A stretch of DNA of 64,000 nt from Halalkalibacillus sediminis (GCF_002844535.1 NZ_PJNH01000002.1:124001-188000); one strand, 5' to 3'; shown: positions 36,122-44,838, counted from the first letter of the stretch. The notes: generated from the sequence alone by a model not told the origin. Numbers and translations: made by a program.

Positions 36122-36919
36122 GTGATGTATTTGTTATATAGTGAAGAACGTAAAAATCAAATAGCTACATTCGTCCAAAAACAATCAAGAGCATCGGTTC
36201 AAGAATTGAGCGAACATTTCGGTGTGTCGGAATCAACCGTCCGAAGAGATTTGAAAGAGTTAGAAGATGAAGAAATGTTGAGACGGACACATGGCGGAGC
36301 CATCGCTACAGAAACAGTGAATTTCGAACCGACTGTTTTGGAAAAGTCGGATCGTCTAAAGGAAGAAAAACAGGCGATCGCACAAGCGGCACTTTCCTAT
36401 ATCGATGAAAACGACACGATCCTTTTAGATTCAGGGACAACGACATTACAACTCGTTCCGGGCTTGAAAAAGTTTCAATCGCTGACGATCGTTACGAATT
36501 CAGTAGAAATATCGGAACATTTGAGGGATGCACCGCATCTTGAAGTGGTCGTTCCGGGTGGAAAGTTACGACATGAAACACAAGCACTTGTTGGGCCATT
36601 GACCGATCAAATTTTAAAACAATTATATGTTGACAAAGCGTTTATCGGAACGAATGGAGTTGATCTAGCACACGGCTTGACGACACCCAACTTGATTGAA
36701 TCAGCAACGAAGCGAACGATGTTGGAGCAATCGAAGGAAGTAATCGTTTTATCTGATCATAGTAAATTCGGGAAAGTAAGCTTCGCGGCATTCGGTTCTA
36801 TTATTGACCAAGTCGACGTTTTAATTACGGACGATCGTGTACCACAAGACTTAGTAGAAGAAATGCGAAATGAAGGAGTTAATATCGATATCGCGACACT
36901 GCAGGGGGATCCATCATGA
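36122..36919 (+). CDS. fruR: DeoR-family repressor of the fructose operon
   Basis: 265 aa from GTG 36122, or ATG 36125. N-terminal HTH (SEERKNQIATFVQKQSRASV, HFGVSESTVRRDLKELE, RTHGGA) is the DeoR signature. C-terminal sugar-phosphate sensor domain shows DSGTTTLQL, VTNSVEIS, FIGTNGVDLAHGLTTPN and SDHSKFGKVSF, shared with repressors responsive to fructose phosphates. Its TGA overlaps the fruK ATG by 4 bp. Probably represses this operon and divergent ptsI, released by fructose-1-phosphate. Confidence 0.9.
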   Translation: MMYLLYSEERKNQIATFVQKQSRASVQELSEHFGVSESTVRRDLKELEDEEMLRRTHGGAIATETVNFEPTVLEKSDRLKEEKQAIAQAALSYIDENDTILLDSGTTTLQLVPGLKKFQSLTIVTNSVEISEHLRDAPHLEVVVPGGKLRHETQALVGPLTDQILKQLYVDKAFIGTNGVDLAHGLTTPNLIESATKRTMLEQSKEVIVLSDHSKFGKVSFAAFGSIIDQVDVLITDDRVPQDLVEEMRNEGVNIDIATLQGDPS

Positions 36920-37854
36920 CATCAGTAATTACACTCACCTTGAATCCAGCTGTTGATCGTACGATAACAGTTCCCAAGTTAGAACTTGGAGGACTCCATC
37001 GGCTGGAAGAACAGCCTCTAATGGATCCTGGTGGAAAAGGTATCAACGTTGCCAAGGTGCTCAGGAAATTTAATGTTCCAGTCACGGCGACAGGTTTTCT
37101 AGCAGGTGCACTAGGTGAAAAAATGCAGCAAGAGTTATCAGTTTTGGGTATTGAATCGGATTTCGTTCAAGTAAAAGGGGAAGTTCGAACAAACCTTAAA
37201 ATCGTTGACCTGGAAAAAGGACAAACGACAGAGATCAATGAACCGGGCTTCGGGGTTGAAAATGAGGAAAGTTTACAACTAGATCAACACCTAGAACGGG
37301 ACTTACAAGAGGCAGAGTACCTTGTGTTGGGTGGCAGCACTCCCCAAGGTATAGACGATTCTATTTATCATAAATACGTAGAACTCGCGAAAAAACACAG
37401 AGTTAAAACGATTCTAGATGCGAGTGGGAAAGCACTCGAAAAAGGAATCGAATCTAAACCTTTTGCGATCAAACCGAATTTAGAGGAACTAGAACATCTT
37501 TTTGATAGACGGTTTGAAAATGTTCAGGAAATCACTGAAGCTTCGAATAACCTAATCGAAAGTGGTATTGAATTAGTTGTTGTTTCACTTGGGAAAGAAG
37601 GTGCGTTGTTTGTAACTGAAGACGCGCAGGTTTTGGCTAAACCTTTTCCAATTGAAGCGAAAAGTACAGTGGGAGCAGGAGATTCAATGGTAGGAGCTAT
37701 GATTTATAGTTTATTGAATGGATTCTCGCTAGAAGAAATTGCGAAGTGGGCGACAGCGGCAGGAACAATTACCGCGTCTAAACCGGGCACAAAGGTTTGC
37801 TCACTTGATGAAGTAGAGGCATCGAAAGATAAAGTCCACATAGATCATATTTAA
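36916..37854 (+). CDS. fruK: 1-Phosphofructokinase
   Basis: 312 aa PfkB-family sugar kinase. Start MTSVITLTLNPAVDRTI is typical of FruK; further motifs are MDPGGKGINVAKVL (substrate glycines), KPNLEEL, and the ATP/catalytic signature STVGAGDSMVGAM with the catalytic Asp. It phosphorylates fructose-1-phosphate, made by the PTS below, to fructose-1,6-bisphosphate. Overlaps fruR by 4 bp and precedes the PTS gene by 18 bp. Confidence 0.96.
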   Translation: MTSVITLTLNPAVDRTITVPKLELGGLHRLEEQPLMDPGGKGINVAKVLRKFNVPVTATGFLAGALGEKMQQELSVLGIESDFVQVKGEVRTNLKIVDLEKGQTTEINEPGFGVENEESLQLDQHLERDLQEAEYLVLGGSTPQGIDDSIYHKYVELAKKHRVKTILDASGKALEKGIESKPFAIKPNLEELEHLFDRRFENVQEITEASNNLIESGIELVVVSLGKEGALFVTEDAQVLAKPFPIEAKSTVGAGDSMVGAMIYSLLNGFSLEEIAKWATAAGTITASKPGTKVCSLDEVEASKDKVHIDHI

Positions 37855-37872
37855 ATACGAGGAGGTTTTATT

Positions 37873-39258
37873 ATGAAAAAGCTAGTAGCTGTAACTGCTT
37901 GTCCGACGGGTATTGCCCATACATTCATGGCCGCAGAGTCGTTGGAGAAGACAGCGAAAGAGAAAGATGTACCGATGAAGGTCGAGACGCAAGGGAGCGT
38001 CGGTGTCGAGAATGAATTGACTGAAGAGGATATTCGTGAAGCACACGCCGTCATTTTGGCAGTAGATACGAATGTCGATGAAAGTCGTTTTGAAGGTAAA
38101 CCAGTCATTCGAGTTGCGGTTTCAGAAGCGATCAAGAATGCTGGAGATTTGATCGACCGCGCATTGGCGAAAGAAGCGATGTCAGCGGAAGACTACGCGG
38201 ATAATGTTCAACGTAAAAAGGCTGAAAAGGGAGAAGAACGTCAAGGTTTCTACAAACACTTGATGAATGGTGTTTCGTTCCTAATCCCGATTGTTGTAGC
38301 GGGTGGTATCCTAATGGCTTTATCATTTTTCGGTGGTTTAGACCCGGCGGAAGATAGCTTCTTTGCGCAGTTGGGTGTAATTGGTAAAGCTGCCTTAGGA
38401 TTAATGGTACCTGTACTTGCTGGTTTCATTGCTTACTCTATTGCAGATAAACCCGGACTCGCGCCAGGTTTGGTTGTCGGTATGATGGCCAGTAATAACG
38501 GTTCAGGTTTCTTAGGGGGTATCATTGGTGGTTTCGTCGCTGGTTATGTTGCGAAACTGATCAAAGATAAATTCCCTTTACCAAGGTCTTTGGAAGGAAT
38601 TCGCCCTGTATTAGTCATTCCTGTTCTAGCTACTCTAGTTTCAGGGATACTGATGGCGTATGTGATCGGCGTTCCAATTGGTGCTTTAATGACAGGACTT
38701 GAAAACTGGTTGAATTCATTAACTGGAGCTAACGCGATCCTATTAGGCTTGTTATTAGGTGGAATGATGGCCGTAGATATGGGTGGACCTGTTAACAAAA
38801 CAGCTTATGCCTTTGGTGTCGGTCTAATCGGAAGTGAAATTTTCGGACCGATGGCTGCGATTATGGCTGCTGGTATGACACCACCGCTTGGACTTTTCAT
38901 CGCAACACAAATCGCTAAAAATAAATTTTCTAAAGAAGAACGTGAAGCAGGTAAAGCGGCAGGAGTTATGGGTATATCCTTTATTACTGAAGGGGCGATT
39001 CCGTTCGCGGCAGCCGACCCATTCCGAGTAATACCATCGTTGATTGCTGGTTCAGCTGTTGCCGGTGCATTGTCAATGGCTTTCAATGCTGGGCTTCGTG
39101 TACCGCACGGTGGTATATTCGCGATGGCCATACCGGATGCAGCACAAAACGTCTTTTTATACGCACTAGCGATTATTATCGGTGCGTTAGTTACAGCGGT
39201 TCTTGTTGTTATCCTTAAGAAAAAACCAACCGAAACTGCTGCAGATATCACAAGCTAA
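37873..39258 (+). CDS. fruA: Fructose-specific PTS enzyme IIBC
   Basis: 461 aa. IIB domain (1-100) opens KKLVAVTACPTGIAHTFMAA, with the phosphorylatable Cys in ACPTGIAHT. After a linker, the membrane IIC domain (~120-455) shows GVSFLIPIVVAGGILMALS, GFLGGIIGGFVAGYV, MAVDMGGPVNKTAYAFG and FITEGAIPFAAADP (GAIP-type substrate motif). It imports fructose as fructose-1-phosphate. Unlike many FruA proteins it lacks a fused IIA, which is the next gene. RBS GAGGAGG. Confidence 0.96.
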   Translation: MKKLVAVTACPTGIAHTFMAAESLEKTAKEKDVPMKVETQGSVGVENELTEEDIREAHAVILAVDTNVDESRFEGKPVIRVAVSEAIKNAGDLIDRALAKEAMSAEDYADNVQRKKAEKGEERQGFYKHLMNGVSFLIPIVVAGGILMALSFFGGLDPAEDSFFAQLGVIGKAALGLMVPVLAGFIAYSIADKPGLAPGLVVGMMASNNGSGFLGGIIGGFVAGYVAKLIKDKFPLPRSLEGIRPVLVIPVLATLVSGILMAYVIGVPIGALMTGLENWLNSLTGANAILLGLLLGGMMAVDMGGPVNKTAYAFGVGLIGSEIFGPMAAIMAAGMTPPLGLFIATQIAKNKFSKEEREAGKAAGVMGISFITEGAIPFAAADPFRVIPSLIAGSAVAGALSMAFNAGLRVPHGGIFAMAIPDAAQNVFLYALAIIIGALVTAVLVVILKKKPTETAADITS

Positions 39259-39321
39259 TACTTTTAACTTTTAATCAAAAAGGGAAATGTATAGACATCT
39301 AAGAAGAAGGAGCTGTAATCA

Positions 39322-39771
39322 ATGAGCTTAGCAGAATTACTGAAACAAGAACACGTTTTACTTGGATTGCCTAGTGAAACGAAAGAGGATACAATTAATA
39401 AGATGGTTGAAAAAATGCAAGAAACAGGAGTCGTGACTGAGCCTGAAACATTCAAAGAAGCAGTCAACGCTCGTGAGGTTGAAGGATCAACTGGAATTGG
39501 ATACGCTGTTGCAATTCCACACGGAAAATCAACAGGAGTAGCTGAAGCATCTTTAGCATTTGCGCGCTTGGCAAATGAAGTGGATTGGCAATCACTCGAC
39601 GGCAATCCGGTTTCATATGTATTCTTAATAGCGATTCCAGAAGAACAAGCAGGAAAAGAACACTTGCAAATCCTTTCACAACTATCAAGAAAATTAATGC
39701 ATGAAGAGTTCAGAGCAAAATTAGCAGAAGCTGAAGATAGTAAAGAACTCATCGCAGCATTAGAAGAGTAA
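39322..39771 (+). CDS. Fructose PTS enzyme IIA
   Basis: 149 aa, PTS_EIIA_2 (mannitol/fructose) fold. Active-site His lies in GYAVAIPHGKS; other family motifs are KEDTINKMVEKM and VEGSTGIG. It carries phosphate from HPr to the IIB domain. Stand-alone here instead of fused to IIBC. ATG after GAAGGAGC; 63 bp after fruA and 12 bp before HPr. Confidence 0.94.
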   Translation: MSLAELLKQEHVLLGLPSETKEDTINKMVEKMQETGVVTEPETFKEAVNAREVEGSTGIGYAVAIPHGKSTGVAEASLAFARLANEVDWQSLDGNPVSYVFLIAIPEEQAGKEHLQILSQLSRKLMHEEFRAKLAEAEDSKELIAALEE

Positions 39772-39783
39772 GGAGGGATTTTC

Positions 39784-40047
39784 ATGGCAAAAGTAGATAT
39801 TGAAGTAACAAACCAAACAGGTCTTCATGCGCGACCAGCACAACAACTCGTGCAAGAAGCGAACAAATTCACATCTGACATCAAAATCGTCAAAGGTGAT
39901 AAAGAAGCTGATGCCAAAAGTATTCTTGGCGTCATGACTCTTGGTGTAGAACCAGGTACGACAATCACTTTGACAGCAGATGGCGATGATGAAGACGAAG
40001 CACTAGAAAAATTAACGAATTTGATTAAAAATAACTTTAATGAGTAG
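39784..40047 (+). CDS. ptsH: Phosphocarrier protein HPr
   Basis: 87 aa, standard HPr size. Active His in NQTGLHARPAQQL (His15 position) and the regulatory serine in DAKSILGVMTLGV (Ser46 position), so both EI-dependent transfer and HprK-dependent CcpA signalling look possible. Acidic C-terminal half. ATG after AAGGAGGG, directly after IIA. It is the last gene of the fructose operon, far from ptsI, an unusual arrangement. Confidence 0.95.
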   Translation: MAKVDIEVTNQTGLHARPAQQLVQEANKFTSDIKIVKGDKEADAKSILGVMTLGVEPGTTITLTADGDDEDEALEKLTNLIKNNFNE

Positions 40048-40055
40048 TAAATTGG

Positions 40056-40090
40056 AGGCTGTTTTCCGAAAAGGAGGCAGTCTTTTTTAT
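40056..40090 (+). terminator. Likely terminator after ptsH
   Basis: Imperfect stem (CTG-TTCC / GGA-CAG) followed by TCTTTTTTAT. Weaker than the others in this window. Confidence 0.5.
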
Positions 40091-40149
40091 AATTCTTGTA
40101 TGTATAACTTTGTGGATTGGGTGCTGTGTTCAATGCACCATAACGCGAG

Positions 40150-40400
40150 TTTAATCCATCGTAACAAAAGTCGAACCCGCCACGTTGAGTTTTGAATCCT
40201 CCACGTCGGGAGTTGAACCCGCCGCGTCGGAAGTCGAATCCTCCACTTCGGGAGTTAAATCCTCCACGTCAGGTTTGTAATCCTCCATGTCAGAAGTTGA
40301 ATCCTCCACGTCAGGTTTCTAATCCTTCACGTCAGGAATTGAACCCTTCACGTCAATAGTTGAACCCTCCACCAAGCACGAGCGGAACCCCCACCATTCG
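40150..40400. repeat. 21-bp tandem array D
   Basis: AATCC or AACCC starts at 40153, 40174, 40195, 40216, 40237, 40258, 40279, 40300, 40321, 40342, 40363 and (23 bp on) 40386: twelve units, ten intervals exactly 21 bp. Consensus AATCCTCCACGTCAGGAGTTG. It sits between the convergent ptsH and sigma-like genes. The reverse complement of this unit builds array G (57129-57350). Confidence 0.95.
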
Positions 40401-40429
40401 AGAGTCCGCTTATTTTCGGGAAATCCCCC

Positions 40430-40942
40430 TTAAAGAAAATCCGTCAAAACAGGCTTGAGTTTCCGCTTGACTTCCTTGCCCCAGCCCTTTACCGCATCCA
40501 CAGTTACATCCCCTTCAAAAGCAATTTCCTTATAGGACTTACCTTCGATCAGGCGCTTTCCGACGAATATCCACTGCTTATCTGTCAGGGCATTACGAAC
40601 CACCTGCCAGAACTCAGGGTCGAAACCTTCAAGACGTCCATCCCATGCACCCTCATCCTCGTTCATTTCCGAAGCCGTCTCATTCTCTTGGATGCGTCGA
40701 CTCTTGCGGATTGTATCGATCAATCGACTCCGGATCGTAATGTATGCAAGCTTTGGAAACGTGTCGAAATCCGCATACTTCCCATGTGCCTCCCATAACG
40801 CCACCATGCCCTCCTGATAGAAATCACCATGAGGATCCTTGATATTCAACTTATGAATGACATGATGAATCATCTTTTTATATTCAACTAACACCTTCTC
40901 GAAATCATCTGTATATAATTCTTCCCCCGTAACATCATTCAT
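40430..40942 (-). CDS. Orphan sigma-70-like factor
   Basis: 170 aa. Region 2-like segment (MIHHVIHKLNIKDPHGDFYQEGMVALWEA, YITIRSRLIDTIRKSRR) and region 4-like segment (ALTDKQWIFVGKRLIEGKSYKEIA, VTVDAVKGWGKEVKRKL) are present, giving a compact sigma of the SigH/YvrI-like or phage-type class. No anti-sigma gene is adjacent. RBS TAGGGGGAAATCG before ATG. The ~330-bp upstream gap has a GGCCGGCC palindrome at 40964 and two ATAATGCG words 51 bp apart but no promoter that I can support. Confidence 0.78.
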   Translation of the reverse strand: MNDVTGEELYTDDFEKVLVEYKKMIHHVIHKLNIKDPHGDFYQEGMVALWEAHGKYADFDTFPKLAYITIRSRLIDTIRKSRRIQENETASEMNEDEGAWDGRLEGFDPEFWQVVRNALTDKQWIFVGKRLIEGKSYKEIAFEGDVTVDAVKGWGKEVKRKLKPVLTDFL

Positions 40943-41218
40943 CGATTTCCCCCTAATTATGGAGGCCGGCCAATATTTATCTATATCAAAAAGAGCACTC
41001 TTTGGTAATTTACAAATATTCTAACAATTTGTCACATGTGGAAATCAACACAATCCACCCAGATAATGCGAAAAACTCGCGGTTTTTTGCAAAAATCAAC
41101 AAAAACAAGTCGGATAATGCGAATTTCAAATAAAATCTTTTTTTATGAAAATTTGAGCTCTACTACCATAATCGGAAAATAATCCAAAAAGGGGGAGTGC
41201 TTATCCAAATACTAACAA

Positions 41219-41262
41219 AAGACGCCTAGTCCGAGGGGGAACTAGACGCTTAGCGACTGAGT
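41219..41262 (-). terminator. Terminator of the lia operon
   Basis: Minus-strand GCGTCTAGT / ACTAGGCGTC stem with loop TCCCCCTCGG, then TTTTGTT, 10 bp after the liaR stop. Confidence 0.8.
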
Positions 41263-41271
41263 GTATCTAGG

Positions 41272-41901
41272 TTAGACGATGTCATGTTTGAACGCATATA
41301 CGACTGCCTGTGTCCGGTCGTGAACCTCGAGCTTTGAGAGAACATTACTGACATGGACTTTCACCGTTTTAAGAGCAATAAATAATTCATCAGCGATTTC
41401 TTGATTGGATTTGCCTTGGGCGATCAACATCAAGACTTCTTTTTCCCTTTGTGTCAGAGAATCGTGAAGAGGTTCTTCTGTAGGTGTGCGCATCCGGTTC
41501 ATCAGTTTTCCTGTTACTTCTGGCTCTAGAATTGATTGACCTTGGTGGGTTGCTCGGATGGCTTCAGCAATATCTTTTGCCTTGGATGTTTTTAATAAAT
41601 AGCTGGTTGCCCCTGCTTCGAGGGCTGGATATAATTTATCATCGTCCAAGAAGCTTGTGATGATGACTATTTTTGCTTCGGGCCATTCATTTAGAATTCG
41701 CTTTGTGGCCTCGACTCCATTGACGCCCTCCATTACGAGGTCCATCAGTATAATATCGGGGCGGAGATCTAGTGCCAAACGCACACCGTCCTCACCGTTA
41801 TCCGCTTCGCCTATTACGTCAATATCTTCTTGAGCTGACAAATATGAAGATACACCAATCCGTACCATTTCATGATCATCGACAAAAACAACTTTAATCA
41901 A
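41272..41901 (-). CDS. liaR: NarL-family response regulator LiaR
   Basis: 209 aa. Receiver domain (1-120) with acidic pair DDH, phospho-acceptor Asp in IILMDLVMEGVNG, Thr/Ser ITSF and Lys LLKTSKA. LuxR-type HTH (~145-205): LTQREKEVLMLIAQGKSNQEIA, KTVKVHVSNVLSKL. Closest in length and pattern to LiaR/VraR, which activates the cell-envelope stress response. Overlaps the kinase gene by 8 bp. Confidence 0.92.
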   Translation of the reverse strand: MIKVVFVDDHEMVRIGVSSYLSAQEDIDVIGEADNGEDGVRLALDLRPDIILMDLVMEGVNGVEATKRILNEWPEAKIVIITSFLDDDKLYPALEAGATSYLLKTSKAKDIAEAIRATHQGQSILEPEVTGKLMNRMRTPTEEPLHDSLTQREKEVLMLIAQGKSNQEIADELFIALKTVKVHVSNVLSKLEVHDRTQAVVYAFKHDIV

Positions 41902-42937
41902 CTGAATGCCCTCCTCGTGCAGGAACTTTTATTTCAATTTTTGTGCCGTAATCTTCTAAGCTGATCACTCGCGCTATGCCACCGATCTCGTAAGCACGCT
42001 CTTTAATGTTCATCAATCCATATGACTTCTCAGCTTCCTCTATGTCAAAACCTATACCATTATCAACCAAACGTAAAATGACAAAACCATCTCGTTCTAT
42101 GAGCAAAGTGTCGATGGCTCCCGCCTTTGCATGTCGCAAGCTATTGGATACACATTCTTGTAAAATACGGAACAATTGATCCTCGATATCTTTATCCATC
42201 GAAACATCTTCTATTTTCCATTTCAAATCTATCGGTACGCGTTGCATCAAATCATTCAAGAAAGACTCCACGCCTTCCTTCAAAGACTTGTCGCGTAAGG
42301 CAATCGGTCGTAACTGAAGTAATAAAGCTCTCATCTCAAGTTGCGACTGTTGAATCATTTCTTCAACTTTTTTCAATTGTTGATCTAAAGCATCATTACT
42401 AGATAATTTTTGCTCGGTTATGGAAGAGAGTAGCATGGAGGCGCCGAACAGTTGCTGGCTAACGGAATCATGTAGCTCTCGAGCGAGTCGGCTACGTTCT
42501 TTTTCTAAAATATGATCTTCATTGACTGGATCTGTTTCGATCGATGCCAATTCATTCGCAAGGTAGCGAATTCTCTTCATGCGGTCTTGTTTCTCGGCTT
42601 CGATTTTCTCCATCCACTCGAACGAAGGATCGTCCCAACTTGAGCGTTCCCGTTCATTTTTATATAGAGGTTGATTTTTCAAAATCCGCTCTAAGCCGAT
42701 TAAGATTTTACGACGTTTAATAGAATAGACGCCTCCTAGAAAACTCGCTAATAGAAGCGTAACTATGATTGTTCCTCCAAGAAGATAAAAAGGTATTGGA
42801 ACAGAATAATAGGTGGCATCCATCAAGTCTGAGTAAGTGATAGCTTCGAATGACTGCATCAGAAGAAACGTGAATCCCCATATTGTTGTGGCCACTACCA
42901 AAATGATTGTTAGGAAGAGATACTTGAACATACTCAT
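41894..42937 (-). CDS. liaS: Sensor histidine kinase LiaS
   Basis: 347 aa. Two N-terminal membrane segments (~6-26 and ~47-70) with a short loop (intramembrane-sensing type), then a coiled region and HisKA_3 with the phospho-His in RELHDSVSQQLFGAS, and an HATPase domain (QECVSNSLRHAKA N-box, DNGIGFD G1 box, YGLMNIKERA). Phosphorylates LiaR under envelope stress. Overlaps liaF by 4 bp. Confidence 0.93.
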   Translation of the reverse strand: MSMFKYLFLTIILVVATTIWGFTFLLMQSFEAITYSDLMDATYYSVPIPFYLLGGTIIVTLLLASFLGGVYSIKRRKILIGLERILKNQPLYKNERERSSWDDPSFEWMEKIEAEKQDRMKRIRYLANELASIETDPVNEDHILEKERSRLARELHDSVSQQLFGASMLLSSITEQKLSSNDALDQQLKKVEEMIQQSQLEMRALLLQLRPIALRDKSLKEGVESFLNDLMQRVPIDLKWKIEDVSMDKDIEDQLFRILQECVSNSLRHAKAGAIDTLLIERDGFVILRLVDNGIGFDIEEAEKSYGLMNIKERAYEIGGIARVISLEDYGTKIEIKVPARGGHSVD

Positions 42938-43680
42938 GTGCGCACAACCTCCAAGCGTCCGAATATCAGTGAAGTCATAATTTTTACTCTAGGTTGCCCA
43001 AGGTCGAAGTCTTCAGTTTGATACGCGATAGTTTCATTGACGACTCGTCCTAATTTTTCATTAAAAATAGTTACTTCACCTAAGAGAGTGGAGTGATGTA
43101 CACTCACTTCAATTTCATAAGGAACGAGTACTTGAATTTTACCAAGACCATGTCGGATCGAAATGATCGCATCATCTTCTGGTAGGAATGTTTCTGTCAA
43201 GTCCACCGTACGATCACCGAATACCCCGGTGATATGTATATCTCTCCATGGGTATGGTTCATCAGGAGTTTTTTGGTGGGAAATCAATGACTGTCTTAAA
43301 AGTGTAGAATCTTTTTGAAATTTATCAGAATCTGCTAGGTTTTCATCATCTGCCTCATTCGTTGAAAATGAGGGCCGAACGGTCTTAGGTTGTTTACGAG
43401 ATTCATAATAGTAATAAATGAAATAACCGATAATTGCGATTAAAATAAACTTAACAACCATCATGTTCAAAATCGAAATAATTGCTGTTACTACACCTAT
43501 CCAGAAAAAGATTTTCCCTGATTGACGTTCATATCGCTGATATCCCAGATAGATCAATATCGCTGAAATACCAAGTGATACAACAAGTCCGCCATCAAAT
43601 AGGACGATTTCGATCGCGACTAGAATAATAGCTATGATAATGATTGCATTGACGATTTCCGAGTTGACCTTGTCGAACAC
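42934..43680 (-). CDS. liaF: LiaF, inhibitor of LiaS
   Basis: 248 aa from GTG 43680, chosen because AAAGGAGG lies 8 nt upstream; in-frame ATGs at 43713 and 43752 would put this RBS inside the gene. Three to four membrane segments in residues ~8-90, then a LiaF-like C-terminal beta-rich domain (DIHITGVFGDRTVDL, GLGKIQVLVPYEIEVSV, VKIMTSLIFGRLEVVRT). In Bacillus it keeps LiaS off without stress. An extended -10 (TGGTAAAAT) just upstream on the minus strand suggests its own basal promoter. Confidence 0.88.
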   Translation of the reverse strand: MFDKVNSEIVNAIIIIAIILVAIEIVLFDGGLVVSLGISAILIYLGYQRYERQSGKIFFWIGVVTAIISILNMMVVKFILIAIIGYFIYYYYESRKQPKTVRPSFSTNEADDENLADSDKFQKDSTLLRQSLISHQKTPDEPYPWRDIHITGVFGDRTVDLTETFLPEDDAIISIRHGLGKIQVLVPYEIEVSVHHSTLLGEVTIFNEKLGRVVNETIAYQTEDFDLGQPRVKIMTSLIFGRLEVVRT

Positions 43681-43703
43681 AGGGCGAACCTCCTTTTGTG
43701 TAT

Positions 43704-43712
43704 ATTTTACCA
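43704..43712 (-). promoter_or_regulatory. Extended -10 before liaF
   Basis: Minus-strand TGGTAAAAT, ~25 bp before the preferred liaF GTG and just after the liaH-liaF hairpin; could give constitutive liaFSR expression. Confidence 0.4.
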
Positions 43713-43723
43713 TAATCAAAGAT

Positions 43724-43748
43724 CGGTCCTCTTTAAAAAAGAGGACCG
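43724..43748 (-). terminator. Hairpin between liaH and liaF
   Basis: Perfect 11-bp stem CGGTCCTCTTT / AAAGAGGACCG with a 3-nt loop, 7 bp after the liaH stop. The minus-strand sequence after it (ATCTTTG) is only weakly U-rich, so it is more likely a partial terminator or mRNA stabiliser separating strongly induced liaIH from liaFSR. Confidence 0.7.
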
Positions 43749-43754
43749 GCATGA

Positions 43755-44387
43755 TTAAGCTTCGTGCTTCATATCTTTTTCAAGCTTAGCGATTTTATCG
43801 TCAAAAGTATAATGTTCATAGTCTCGATTAACGCGCTGTTCAAGTGACTCCATATAGCGATCGATTTCGTCGAACTTTCTAGACGATTGTTCATTATTGT
43901 GGCTCAAGACTTGGTTCATACGATGGTTCAGTCGGATCATATTTTCTTTACCCATCAACTCCAACCGCTTGTACTTCATATCTTTCAATTTGTGTTTCAT
44001 GTCACGATATTTCACTTCCAGCTGATCGATGGATTGCTTGATTTCTGTTAAAGAAGATTGAAGCTTATCAGCTTGCTCTTCATATTGCTCTTCTTCTCTT
44101 CTTGCAAAATCATAAAGAGACTGCTCGTCCGCTTTTTTGGCGACAATTGCTTGTTTTTCACGCTTTTCTTTCATATAAGAAGCTTGCTCGAATTCTTTTG
44201 TGAACTCATCGCGTAATTGACGCTGACGGTCCATCATCTTACGTATTTTCTCAACCTCTTTCTCGCTTTCTCTTAAATGTTGATTAAGCATAGCGATCGG
44301 ATTCTTTTGTTCCTTTTCATCCATCCAGTCATGTAAATCTGCAGATACTGCGTTTTTCATTCTAGTAATGATATTACTCATATCCAT
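43755..44387 (-). CDS. liaH: PspA/IM30 family phage-shock protein LiaH
   Basis: 210 aa, almost entirely coiled-coil, as in PspA/LiaH. Motifs: NPIAMLNQHLRESEKEVEKI, and basic/acidic heptads through residue ~170. N-terminal amphipathic helix (MDMSNIITRMKNAVSADLHD) should bind stressed membranes. ATG after GAGGAGAG. Coupled to liaI 13 bp upstream. Main effector of the Lia response. Confidence 0.93.
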   Translation of the reverse strand: MDMSNIITRMKNAVSADLHDWMDEKEQKNPIAMLNQHLRESEKEVEKIRKMMDRQRQLRDEFTKEFEQASYMKEKREKQAIVAKKADEQSLYDFARREEEQYEEQADKLQSSLTEIKQSIDQLEVKYRDMKHKLKDMKYKRLELMGKENMIRLNHRMNQVLSHNNEQSSRKFDEIDRYMESLEQRVNRDYEHYTFDDKIAKLEKDMKHEA

Positions 44388-44400
44388 CTCTCCTCATAAA

Positions 44401-44742
44401 TTAGTATTTCGATAATTCTTTCCATTGATTTTCAAAATTCGTGAAAGGGTCATCATTTTCCGGCTCTTCATCCACGTCGTCTTTCTTCTGGTACATCACA
44501 TATAATCCGTATGCAGCAGCGATCCCGATAATAGCGTAACTATTAGCAATGGCGATACTGACCAGAATTGCTCCTACAACCAATATGAGCACCTTTGTAG
44601 ATGTTGAGTCTGTGCGGAACCATTTTCTGAGCAATAAATAACCGAACCATAATGCTAAACCAAGTACAATCATCGGACCTAAGTTAGCGAGTACCACAAT
44701 TGCCAATACGATGGCTAGCACGATCCATAACCATTTAGGCAT
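44401..44742 (-). CDS. liaI: LiaI-like membrane protein
   Basis: 113 aa, ATG after AAGGAGG. Hydrophobic segments at ~4-38 and 50-85 (two to four helices), followed by an acidic tail (DDVDEEPENDDPF). Length and position before the PspA-like gene match LiaI, the membrane partner of LiaH, in Bacillus, though sequence similarity is weak and assignment leans on context. Confidence 0.75.
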   Translation of the reverse strand: MPKWLWIVLAIVLAIVVLANLGPMIVLGLALWFGYLLLRKWFRTDSTSTKVLILVVGAILVSIAIANSYAIIGIAAAYGLYVMYQKKDDVDEEPENDDPFTNFENQWKELSKY

Positions 44743-44826
44743 GTCTATTCCTCCTTTCGTCTTGTCTGTAATTTAAGATTAATCGATAGAAAGGATTTCA
44801 GTAATGATCCTGAGCTATATTTTTGA

Positions 44827-44838
44827 CTAAGACCTTAG
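44827..44838. promoter_or_regulatory. Candidate LiaR-binding palindrome
   Basis: Perfect inverted repeat CTAAGACCTTAG (5-2-5), ~90 bp upstream of the liaI start, flanked by GA and GC. Position and symmetry fit an autoregulatory LiaR box; the match to the published consensus was not checked. Confidence 0.45.

Noticed and set aside
38805-39251. Long minus-strand frame opposite fruA (also 38544-38798)
   Set aside because: Antisense to the membrane part of fruA; composition is that of a reversed hydrophobic gene.
41041-41130. ATAATGCG words at 41063 and 41114 as another 21-bp array
   Set aside because: Their spacing is 51 bp, not a multiple of 21, and no third copy fits.
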